Shown: positions 1 to 16,685 of the stretch, one piece after another
Layout of the letters: the number at the start of each line of letters is the position of its first letter
How positions within the stretch are numbered: the stretch's first letter is position 1
Source of the DNA: Glandiceps talaboti
Taxonomy: Eukaryota > Hemichordata > Enteropneusta > Spengelidae
Direction: 5' to 3'
Assembly (NCBI RefSeq): GCF_964340395.1
Contig: NC_135561.1
Coordinates: 17,141,740 to 17,164,239 of the forward strand
Length of the DNA: 22,500 bases
Position numbers and translations under genes: made by a program
The notes under the pieces: model-generated
The model's input: the letters and a program-made list of their open reading frames with translations, nothing else
Told to the model about the DNA's origin: nothing
The model's database searches: none

Positions 1-860
1 AATATGACTATTCGTATAGTGTATAAACTTTTGACAAGAAACTTGAAAAAGTTAAGGTGCCGCGTTCGAGCTCATACCCTGGAAACACATTTTTGGGGGG
101 TCTGTCTTGAGTTGGTTAGCAATTTTATTCCTTGCTTTAGGCCGGCAACAGTATTTTGCTCTCGAAAATCCTCCAGTCCCCCCCCCCCTCCCCCAAGATA
201 AAAATGCAAACTACCGACTTGATATACTGCCATGAATGCGCGTCAGCTGTATTTCTAAAATTAGCGTACGCAAACAATCGCGACATTCATGGCTTGCTGG
301 TACGCTCACGTACGTCCATTGTGCCGGGGAGCTTTATATTGCCATTTGGGTTTATTGACCAGTCATTGTACTTTCAATAATAATGTTATCACTTATGGAC
401 GTACATAACAGGATAGATAAAAAAAATATGGGTTCGATATGAAAAAAGAAGGCCTTCTTCTAGCCTTGATTGAGGTAAAATATTTCAATTCTATGTTTCA
501 GTCCTCCGGATCCATGGACAGAGAACCTTCGACAGGAATATATAAGCTGCAGGTAGTAACAGTCCCAGGGTACATATAGTGCAGAGTACGTACGGTCATC
601 TTGCTAGCCGCGGGCTAATTTAGCAGTTCACTGACACTTCCATATGTGTCTTTCATGCGAGTGAAAAAAGAGCAAAAGAAAATAGAATGCTTGCTGCTTG
701 AATCATGTGTAAAATAATCTTTGTAAAACACTAAAGAACATCATGGCAATCGGGTGACAGGCAATTTATCAATGTGTTTAAATTTATCAAAGTAAAAAAT
801 ATCCTTTTAACACCAAAATCACATTCTCACTTTCAATTTCAGCACTTGGGAGCATAGAAC

Positions 861-962
861 AATAAGTTGCACTAGCTGCAACTGGGGCGTTATATTTTAA
901 AAAAAAAAGTTTAGCTAGGTACAATAACTTACTCGTAATATCTGTAGCTATAAATCAAACGA
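861..962 (-). repeat. Dispersed repeat family C, copy upstream of KICS2
   Basis: GTTGCACTAGCTGCAACTGG followed by CGTTATATTTTAAAA and an A-rich run matches the 17833-17940 copy (GCTGCACTAGCTGC, then CGTTCTTTTAAAA). The distal half has diverged more. It lies in the 5' flank of KICS2. Confidence 0.5.
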
Positions 963-1344
963 TAAAGACAATCAAAGTGATTTTTGGGTCCGCGCCCAGA
1001 AAAACTTATTCATTTTTGAGAAACAACCACTTGAACATTTGTTGACCTTGAATTGACCGTGACATTGACCGTTGAGCATTTTTCCTTAGATTAAATGAAA
1101 ATGGGAGCAAGACCTTAAACTTAAGCTTGTTATCGAACTCATAAATTTTCCTTCAACATTTAGCCACGTACCCCTGCATGCAGTGTGTTGAGTGTTTGTA
1201 GATGGACTGATATTCGCGACTAAACCCGACAGTCTATGAATATGCATAACACGTCAGTGAAGCTGTGAAAGCCGCAGCATACGTAAAAACAAAAGTTTTC
1301 AACGATACTGTCGGGAGTGGCGCCCTTCTAGCACAACACTCAAA

Positions 1345-1386
1345 ATGGCTGCCCCCATGGAAGCGTTTAACACTTGGGGAATTTGA
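1345..1386 (+). CDS. Possible short upstream ORF ahead of KICS2
   Basis: An ATG at 1345 opens 13 codons, including a second ATG, and closes with TGA at 1384-1386. It lies 154 bases before the KICS2 start. Two more tiny ATG-stop units follow, at about 1454 and 1474. If the transcript starts upstream of 1345, these could damp translation of the main ORF. The 5' end of the transcript is unknown, so this may be untranscribed promoter sequence. Confidence 0.2.
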   Translation: MAAPMEAFNTWGI

Positions 1387-1539
1387 CTAGTAACTTCGTC
1401 TATTTTTCGTCATTTAAGACCTGGTTTAAACTGGCGACCCTCAAATCATTTCTATGGGTGTAACTTTAAGATCATGAGTGTTAGATTTTGAATCTTTACA
1501 AGGACGAACTACGTTGAAAACATCACGTTGAAGAAGAGC

Positions 1540-9618
<8,079 letters not shown>

Positions 9619-9823
9619 TTATTGTAACAAGACCAACATTGAAAATCAAACGCACAATATTATCTCTAATTTCTAGTTGTAAAACATTTTTATTTTCAAA
9701 AGACAGTATAGAAATTTGTGTGTCTACCCCTCATTGCAATTATGTTAAATGTACAAATACGGCTACTTCCTTGTTTTCAACATTTCTGGATGTTTTATAT
9801 TGCCACAGCTTGCTAATCATGGA

Positions 9824-9829
9824 AATAAA
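9824..9829 (+). terminator. Candidate polyadenylation signal of KICS2
   Basis: AATAAA lies 206 nt past the stop codon and is the first canonical hexamer in the 3' flank. T-rich and GT-containing sequence follows. Confidence 0.55.
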
Positions 9830-10043
9830 ATATTTTAAGGCCTACTGTATATAGGTTAAAAATACATATAGGAAAAAGTTGTCTGGTTGAGAGCTTTTAT
9901 AGAAAGAATTTGGTCTGAGAAGGAAAGAATTGCATGTATCATATTTATGCCTTAAAGGGGAATACTACTCCTGGAAATAGAGACATTTTCATAAACTATG
10001 GGTTGTGGAGAGTCATTCCATGATTTTACATCACTTACAAATT

Positions 10044-10398
10044 GCTTGCAATTTCACAAACAAGTCTGTACAAGTTTCTGTATACAGCTATTACGGTTTT
10101 ATTTCGAGTCATTAACGCAGAGTATTACAGCCATACATCATATACATTAGTGTTGTAACCATAGTTACCAATGTAGTACCATAAGTATTATTGTAACCAT
10201 GAGTGTCGTTGCAACCACAATGGTCATTGAGACTGGTCCCCTTGTATGTAGTGTTATGTTCAGTGAGGCTCAGGACGTCGTGTTGTATTATTGCAACTAT
10301 ATAACTTTATTTACATAATGTTGACATATACACATGATGGTGATGATGTCATTGTCAGAATGATCTCATATATTATTCATTAAATATTAATGTATAGA
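10044..10398. other. Non-coding interior next to the left inverted repeat
   Basis: No gene is visible. The stretch has several short repeats of the words GTAACCATA and GTTGTAACC near 10150-10215, and AT-rich DNA to the retroelement edge. A clear LTR boundary is not visible. Confidence 0.4.
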
Positions 10399-11130
10399 TC
10401 ATATTATTACATTTTCTTCTTCCATATTCTCCAGAGTTTTCTTTAATTTGTCTCTGAGTGATGCTGTTAATTTTTTAGGTGGATGCACAACAGGTTTCAC
10501 GGACTCACCGATTTTGATGTGGTATGGTTCTTGTAGACATCCTAGGCCTGTGAATACTTTTGGAAATTCTTTCATCAGTTTATTTTTCTTCTCCTGACTT
10601 TCCCTCTTTCCGAGACTCAGGATAACCTTTATCAGCTCTAATTCTTGCGATGCTTTGAATCCAAGTAACGGTGGCTGGTTGGTGTCTGTGATGAAGAATT
10701 CTAGTTGAGTATCCATACACATCAGTTTGCACTTACCAAGGACTTGTATTCTGTGACTTGAGTAGCTTGTCAGTGTAGTGCGAGTTTTCTTCATTTCAAC
10801 CTTAGGTTTCAATTTCTTGAAGATCCATTTTGGTATAATGTTTGCTTGAGATCCAGTGTCAATTTTAAATTTGACGTCTTGAGAATGTATGTGAATGGTT
10901 TAATACAAACATTCATCTGCCTTGATCTGTGTGCTTCTCTTTAAGTTAAGTTTTTTTCTCCAGTGCTGGTGAAAATGATTCATTTTCTGACACTTGTGGC
11001 ATTTCTTTCCATATGGTGGACATTGTCGTCTTACATGCTTGGTTCCACATTTTCCACATTCACCTCTCTCGTCAACTTTTGACTTTGGTTTTGCCCCTTG
11101 AGCATGGGTACTTTTTCTTTGTGAAATTTC
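10399..11130 (-). pseudogene. Ty3/gypsy-like Gag zinc knuckle, protease and start of RT (decayed)
   Basis: Read on the minus strand, two CCHC-type knuckles come first. ECGKCGTKHVRRQC is at about 11023-11061, and CHKCQKMNHFHQHW follows at about 10960-11001, where the last Cys is replaced by Trp. Then comes the retroviral-type aspartic protease motif IDTGSQANIIP, with DTGS at 10849-10860. The usual connector EFPKVFTGLG and PVVHPPKKL leads to NMEEENVII, where the RT domain should begin, and the similarity stops at 10399. An in-frame TAA at 10900-10902 lies between the knuckles and the protease. RT, RNase H and integrase are absent. This is a dead fragment. Confidence 0.85.
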
Positions 11131-12575
11131 TGCATGACTTCACATCTTGAACACTTGTGTCTTTGGAAATATCTTAATTTCGAGTTTTTCCGCAACTCTT
11201 CACTTGATTTGCATATTTTCATTGTGTAAAATCCACCATTTCCCATGTGGATGCCATTTTCAGTGATGTTTAGGAAACAAATTTCTTCTTGAGCCAGAGT
11301 AATTTCTTTGTCTCTAGTTTCTTTGAAGTCTGATTCAAGTTTTTCCACTACATCTGATAGATTGAAAACTTGCTCCTTAGCAGAGGCATAGCAAACCTCT
11401 GATGGAGGGTGCTGTTCTTCATGAGATTTCTGTTCATTTCCAATGACATTAACACTTGTCTGCACACAGTCTGGTATTACCTTGGTAAGTGAGTTAAACC
11501 AAAGACATCTTCAATGTCATCTGATAGTACCAACTGTCCAATGATGCTCCATTGCAGGTCTGTCTTTACTGTGAAAGGTGCCAGGGCTGGAGGACAATCT
11601 TAAGTAATTAACAAACCTACCTCACACTTCTCTAGGGGGTGTATTAGATGGGCGATTTCTTTATTAAAGATGTGGCGATTTATTTGTGATCTCCGGAGTG
11701 GATATTTGTGATTCCTCTACTGGTATATACTCTCGAGAATATGCTGTAGGCAGTGTGATTAATACATTTGCATCAAATCCATGAACCCTGAGATTTGGAT
11801 ACTTTGGCATGCAACAGCTCGTTCACATGACTAACCATGGTGGTTAGTCAAAGGCTGACTGGCTCAGACTTTATCCATAGCTGTTCACTAGTGTGATCTA
11901 ACATGAAGGAAGTATCTGACTGTGTGTCGAGTAGCACTTATAGCAAGATTTCTCTGCCTGGATCCTTGCAACTGGAGATTCGTACTGGAACAATCATTAA
12001 TGAGATCAGGTTTTGTTGTAGGCGAGCAACACAGTGACAACCAGCTGTCTTTACTTAAGTCACTTTTTCTCATTCTCGGTCTGGTGCACATGAGCTTCCC
12101 GCTCAGACGACTTTGATGCTTTGGATATATTGTTCTCTTCTTTGCTATGCAAGCAGGTGGGCTGCTTGGTTCTGTCTTATGGCAGGGTGGTGGTGCCAAT
12201 ACAGGCATAATATGAGGGGTTGTCACTGTGATTGGGAGGCCATCAAGCATTTCCTCTCTCTTGTAGACTGCAAGCTTGGCCTTTCCAATACGAAGTTCTC
12301 TCATTATCTTCTGGGTATCCAGTTCTCTCATTTTGCTTTCCATCTCTGCTTCTGCTTCAGCTTGATGTTGTCTTTCGGCAAGTTCAATCGTTTTAGCTCC
12401 TCTTCTTGTGCTGCCTCCTCTTCCCTGGCCTTAAGCTCTGCCTGAGACTCCAACCACTAACTAATCCATTTAGTGGTCTGAGCTAAAGAGCAGCTGCTCG
12501 CACAGCAGAATCGCTATGTATAGATGAGGTGCTGGACCTTTTAGATCTTATGGATGACTCTGCACAAACAGGCTT
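11100..12575 (-). pseudogene. BEL/Pao retrotransposon Gag-protease remnant (decayed)
   Basis: Read on the minus strand from about 12575, the order is typical of BEL/Pao. A Ser-rich Gag start (SKRSSTSSIHSDSAVRAA) is followed by a charged coiled coil (EAEMESKMREL, RIGKAKLAVYKREE). The protease has LLDTQSDTSFMLD, with DTQSD at 11914-11928. A post-protease segment has GFDANVLITLPTAYSREYIP at about 11725-11783, and a block has HLIHPLEKCEVGLL near 11600-11640. A pre-RT segment has ITENGIHMGNGGFYTM near 11220-11270. Frameshifts and stops break it repeatedly. RT and integrase are missing. The family call rests on remembered BEL/Pao consensus features. Confidence 0.82.
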
Positions 12576-12944
12576 CATTGGTTTAGTATATGAAAATAAG
12601 GAACCAAACGATGCCATGCTTTGCACGTCAGCTTACTTGATGAGACGCTGTGCATGAGTGATAATTCAATCTACATAGCTGTTCATTTGATATATACAGC
12701 CTTGGCGGTGTCTGCCAATTTAGAGCCTCTAGTTCTTCTTAGATTCCCAGGTGATTGAATTTTCAGTTCTTGTCACCTTTGATCAGTCTTTGATAGTTGA
12801 TAACAGGACGTTAATATGGCGGTATACAGCAGAGTGATCTGTTATGATGAAATTCCAGGATCTCATTCACATTCAATTGTCATCAAGTTGTGAAGACAGG
12901 TTACATAGAATAGGTTATGTTGATCTTGTACATTTATACTGGAG

Positions 12945-13111
12945 GGTATCTTTGGTACGGGATATTGTATCATGGGAGTCTGTACAAATGATGTATTCAT
13001 TGGCTACACACTGACAATGCTATACATTTGTCATGAATATTCAGTGTTCAACCACTGAATACATTTATTTCTGCTGACTCCCATGATGCAATAACCCATA
13101 GCAAAGATACC
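12945..13111. repeat. Imperfect hairpin inside the right end of family A, copy 1
   Basis: The arm from 12945 (GGTATCTTTGGTACGGGATA, then TCATGGGAGTC) is mirrored by the arm ending at 13111 (GACTCCCATGATGCAATAAC, then GCAAAGATACC). The arms are about 60 nt around a roughly 45-nt spacer. The same hairpin core occurs in the 14193-14841 copy, so it belongs to the element family. Confidence 0.75.
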
Positions 13112-13545
13112 ATATAAAGACACAAGATCAATTTGATGTTTCTCTGAAATCATGAGTAATTGTAGGTGATGTAAAATTATGGAATGACTCTCCAGAACCC
13201 ATATTTTATGAAAATATTTTTATTTCCTGGAGTGGTATTCTCCTTTAAGGCACCATTGATAAGATAGCACAAATGTGAGAATTTAATGGTGAGCCTTTAA
13301 AGTTGGAAGTTAAATCATGAAACTGTATTGAAGAGCGTGAAATCAGTGATATAGCTAATTTTGAAAGTAGCTGGTATATTGTGAAAAGTAGCCAGTGATC
13401 TGGGACAAATTTTCAAATGACAAAGTACTGGTAGCCATTTTTTAGGGCGGCCATCAACAATTATGTACATCCCTGGACCTTCTCTTACTTGTAATTATGT
13501 CAAAGTACACTGGACATATTGAGGAACTATATTACACCAGTGAAG

Positions 13546-13718
13546 TAATAATAAATGTGTTCTTGTACCATGACCAAGGGTTCTTATTAATTATGAGTAA
13601 CGTTTGGCCAGTTCAGGTTGACAGGCTTCACTGCCCATTTACTTTACCCAAACTGACAAAACGTTACTCGTAAGTAATAAGACCCCTTCTTGGTCGTGGT
13701 ACAAGAATGTATTATCAC
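13546..13718. mobile_element. Foldback element with about 68-nt arms
   Basis: The left arm 13546-13613 (with TTCTTGTACCATGACCAAGG and GAGTAACGTTTGGCCAGTT) is the imperfect reverse complement of 13651-13718 (AACTGACAAAACGTTACTCG, then TTGGTCGTGGTACAAGAA). The arms flank a spacer of about 37 nt. There is no coding potential. It may be a MITE or an inverted duplication. Confidence 0.75.
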
Positions 13719-14192
13719 TATGTTTTACCAACTTGATGAATCTAAAGGTATATTATACCAAGTAGCTTGCAAACGTGTATGTGATGGATTACTGTTGAAA
13801 TTGGATAGAAAAGATTATTTAGGTGCATTGTACATATATATGTTGTAGGAATATATGGAAAGATCAAGCTGTAATTTTTATAAAGAACCTAACAAAAAGA
13901 CCCTTGGGAGAGAATGTTTCTAAACTTAGCAAAGTCAAGTTCGGAGTGTATGTTGTATGTTTTCATGTTAAGTTCCTAAATTACAATAAAGGAATGCATA
14001 CTGTAAACATATGTGAAATGAAATTTCTTTATTTTACACATTCAAACAGAGTAATTTAATTAAATAAGATACTGTTACAAAATATTCAAAGTGTTGACTT
14101 TCGTGAAATAAATAAATTCTGCTATGATACCAACCCCTTATGCAGTTTATTTCATGAACCTTTAGGAATCAACAGGGGCATTTGATATCATT
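13719..14192. other. Intergenic stretch, nothing recognised
   Basis: AT-rich sequence with one open frame of 78 codons (13823-14059) that shows no family similarity I recognise. No RNA gene or strong repeat was seen. Confidence 0.4.
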
Positions 14193-14841
14193 CGGAACAC
14201 CACTCCAGGAAATTCACATTTTCATAAACTATGAGTTCTGGAGATTCCTTTCATGATTTTACATCACCTACAATTATTTGTGATCTTGTGCATTTATGGG
14301 GTATCTTTGCTATAGGCTACTGCATCATGGGAGATAGCAGAAATACATTACGCAACGGTTGAACACTGAATATTCATGACAGCTGTTTCACACTAAAATG
14401 AGTAGCATTTTGTACTCATGAATATTTAATGTTCAACCATTGAATAATGTATTTCTACTATCTCCCATGATGCATCAGAGTAAATTCGGTTAGAAGTGCG
14501 AAAATGAAGTTCAGCAATCACGTTGATGCCAGATCAACTCCTCCCTTAAATGAACAAAGTTTGCTTTTTGAGATTGTGTGACATTGTGCGATGGTCCCTT
14601 CGTCAATTTTGTTTCACATTGATTTTTTCAAGTAGGAAACCATGAAAAAACTTAAAAAATCACAAACACCACTGGACCACTACTAGAACAATAGATGTGA
14701 AACATGTTGCAATTTAGTAATTGATCCTTACAAACAATGCAGGCGAAATATGTGATGTTCTCTGGTTAATTATAATTGTGAAATGACTGTCCAGAACCCA
14801 AAGTTCATACCTTTATTTCCTGGAATGGCCTTCCCTTTTAA
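14193..14841. mobile_element. Family A element, copy 2, carrying a piece of family B
   Basis: The left arm (CACCACTCCAGGAAATTCAC, then TTTTCATAAACTATGAG) and the right arm (GACTGTCCAGAACCC, then TTTATTTCCTGGAATGGCC, ending TTAA at 14838-14841) are inverted relative to each other. They match the arms at 9950 and 13251. An inner hairpin has arms at 14321-14379 and 14416-14474 (TGCATCATGGGAGATAGCAG mirrored by CTATCTCCCATGATGCA). From about 14488 to 14610 the sequence matches the right part of element B at 6028-6147, so this copy is mosaic. Confidence 0.65.
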
Positions 14842-15740
14842 GATTCAAAGCGTTAATGACTTTCATAGACCTTGCTAGACTTGTAAACTTAATGAGCTCT
14901 TAGTACAAAATTTTCAAATTACACCAGCGAATGCATGTACATGTATTCTGGATAGAAATAAATGACTTTGTTGTTTTGATGTGTGTTGTTGATATCACAG
15001 CAAAAAATTGTAAAGTTATAAACATTTAGTACAGTTACTGCATAATTCAGAGAGTCCATCGTAATCATAATGTATATTTAGTTCTTGTAGCTGTTATCGT
15101 CTAGAATACATGTTATGAAGAGAGTTTAGTATTGATCTGTGTACTTTGCTTTTTTTTTTCGCCATCCCGCATGTTACTGTTCTTGTACACTGTAAGATAC
15201 ATTGTGTTGTTCAGCCCTATTAGGGTTCTTAAGCCACGACTGTACAAACCTACCCAGTATCCTGCAGATCCAACCAGATTGGGTTGCAGCCAATCAAATA
15301 TCGTTATGCTCTAAAAGGGTGTCTAAGTGACCATGATGTCAGCCTTTCAAGGCTGATTTATGAGACCAGCCACCTAATGTTACGTCAATAGTAAACATAA
15401 GTTTCCTGTCCAAAGTCTGATATTTTATAAAGTACAAACAATTAACAAGTATCACCATAACAACAACAATCGTTCGTAACATCAGAAGCAGAAACTCTTC
15501 TGTCTATTTGATTTTTAATCTACATAATGACCTCTGTTTGAACTTCTAATCACAAGTTCAAGGAGTGGCCTAAATCCTTTGATCTAGCAGGCATAGTCTT
15601 GTAGAATAGCACAGACGATGAGTGCTGGCTGATAGCATGTCATGAATGTATCTTACACACTACTATTCTGGCTGTTCTTGTTCATTTGCCCTTAGCTACT
15701 ATACCTACAGCATGGCATCCCTTGTCTGTCTTGCACTGCT
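14842..15740. other. Intergenic stretch, nothing recognised
   Basis: No credible coding exon, RNA gene or strong repeat was seen. A T9-10 run lies near 15151. The longest open frame (15132-15314, 60 codons) starts within that low-complexity context and resembles nothing I know. Confidence 0.4.
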
Positions 15741-15744
15741 TAAT

Positions 15745-15895
15745 CTTCTTTCTCCCTAGGGGGTATCTGTTTGTAAACTAAGTATAAGTTGGTCCTCTTT
15801 CTCCCTAGGGGGTATTTGTTTGTAAACTACATACAAGTTGGTCCTCTTTCTCCCTAGGGGGTATTTGTTTGTACACAACTAAGTACTAGTTGTGA
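15745..15895 (+). repeat. 49-bp minisatellite, three copies
   Basis: TCTCCCTAGGGGGTAT begins at 15751, 15800 and 15849, a period of 49. Units run CTTTCTCCCTAGGGGG, then TTTGTTTGTAAACTA, then AAGTTGGTC, with a few substitutions; the third copy ends in a variant. It is tandem and non-coding, 3' of GTF3C2. Confidence 0.92.
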
Positions 15896-16062
15896 GAAAG
15901 CGAATTAATATTAATTTGTCCCTCACTGCTCACACTTCAGCATTGTATTATCTGCAGTGCCTGCTATTGTCATACAGTGCACATATTGATGTTGCAGTTT
16001 TCATTGTTGTTGTACACCTTTTGATATTGCATCTCATCCTGCAACACTGCTACATCTCCATC

Positions 16063-16068
16063 TTTATT
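16063..16068 (-). terminator. Candidate polyadenylation signal of GTF3C2
   Basis: TTTATT on the plus strand is AATAAA on the minus strand, 375 nt beyond the stop codon at 16443. I saw no other canonical hexamer closer to the stop. Confidence 0.45.
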
Positions 16069-16184
16069 TAAAGATTGGCCAATGTTGATTTAGTTCATTA
16101 ACTCTTTGTTGTTTATCTAGCAGACCTTTTCCTTATCCCAGTGTCATTAATGTACAATGTACATCCCATCATCTCTTCCTTTTG

Positions 16185-16500
16185 TAGCCATTCATCCTGT
16201 AGTACCTCTCTATCCTGCCATTGTTCAAATTGCGTCACTCATTCCCTGTCCTGCTGCACCTCATCCTGCAGTAACTTTTCTGTATTCCATTGCTGTTCAT
16301 CTTGCAGTACCCTCCTTATTTGGTTGCTGTACATCCTGAAGTACCTTTTCTGTATCCCATTGCTGTTCACCCTAAAGTACCCTCCTTTAAGTCAATTGCT
16401 GTTCATCCTGCAGTACATTAGTACTTCTTCTGTATTCCGTTGCTATTCATCCATCATCACCTCTTCCTTATCACACTGCTGTTCATCCTGCAGTATTTTG
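16185..16500 (-). repeat. Degenerate minisatellite spanning the GTF3C2 stop codon and 3' UTR
   Basis: On the plus strand the words TTGCTGTTCATCCTGCAGTA and CCTTTTCTGTATTCCA recur with changes at intervals of roughly 40-50 nt, for instance near 16265, 16285, 16330, 16365, 16400 and 16483. The unit nearest the gene is translated on the minus strand as ILQDEQQ. The rest lie past the TAG. The repeat therefore provides part of the acidic C-terminal tail and much of the 3' UTR. Confidence 0.7.
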
Positions 16501-16685
16501 TTCTCATCTGGTTGCTCTTCACCCTGTTCATCCTCCTCTTTACGTTGTTGCTGTCTATTCAACTTCATTAGTAATGTATTGGAACTCTTCTTCCTCAGAG
16601 CTAGTACATTATGAACTCGGACAATCCCTGAATTACCTGCACTCAACAACCACTGATGGGATCCTAAGTTAGGGTTCCAACATAC
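16443..16685 (-). CDS. GTF3C2: GTF3C2 terminal exon and stop
   Basis: The minus-strand acceptor is GACCACACAG. The exon encodes VCWNPNLGSHQWLLSAGNSG and IVRVHNVLALRKK, the last propeller strand, matching human [20 protein letters not shown] and RIHFV. A Lys/Gln/Glu/Asp-rich tail of about 45 residues follows, ending EEVMMDE and TAG at 16445-16443. The tail has no similarity to the human C-terminus as I recall it and overlaps a minisatellite. Confidence 0.9.
   Translation of the reverse strand, partial: VCWNPNLGSHQWLLSAGNSGIVRVHNVLALRKKSSNTLLMKLNRQQQRKEEDEQGEEQPDENKILQDEQQCDKEEVMMDE

Larger units (their letters stand above)
1..1539. other. Upstream non-coding region and presumptive 5' flank/UTR of KICS2
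   Basis: No convincing exon is seen here. The stretch holds a C-rich tract near 178-195, one copy of a dispersed repeat at about 861-962, and short upstream ORFs between 1345 and 1500. A motif reading CAAAATGGCTGCC at 1341-1353 resembles a YY1 site that overlaps an ATG, a common arrangement near animal housekeeping-gene starts. No TATA box is evident and the transcription start cannot be placed. Confidence 0.5.
9950..13251. mobile_element. 3.3-kb interval bounded by about 90-bp inverted repeats (family A, copy 1)
   Basis: The left arm 9950-10043 begins CCTTAAAGGGGAATACTACT. It is mirrored by the right arm 13159-13251, whose reverse complement begins CCTTAAAGGAGAATACCACT; most positions match through to the CATCACCTACAA-like inner end. 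Each outer edge has a TTAA (9952-9955 and 13245-13248), as expected of a TTAA-targeting, piggyBac-like non-autonomous element. The interior holds two LTR-retroelement relics and, near the right end, a second hairpin at 12945-13111. Confidence 0.6.

Noticed and set aside
4-380. Two short open frames at the left edge
   Set aside because: No similarity, a C-homopolymer inside, and no splice or start context to support them.
11888-12343. 151-codon minus-strand open frame as a single protein
   Set aside because: Only its first third matches a BEL/Pao Gag coiled coil; after that the protease signature appears in another frame, so the open frame crosses a frameshift.
10399-12575. Functional host gene derived from Gag or protease (domestication)
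   Set aside because: Multiple frameshifts and stops in both fragments and a broken second zinc knuckle argue for decay.
15745-15895. CRISPR-like regular repeats
   Set aside because: The 49-bp units are contiguous tandem copies without unique spacers, in an animal genome.
16141-16614. 157-codon Cys/Ser-rich open frame on the plus strand
   Set aside because: It is a translation of the 3' UTR minisatellite and the antisense of the GTF3C2 last exon; the Cys pattern follows the repeat rather than a domain.
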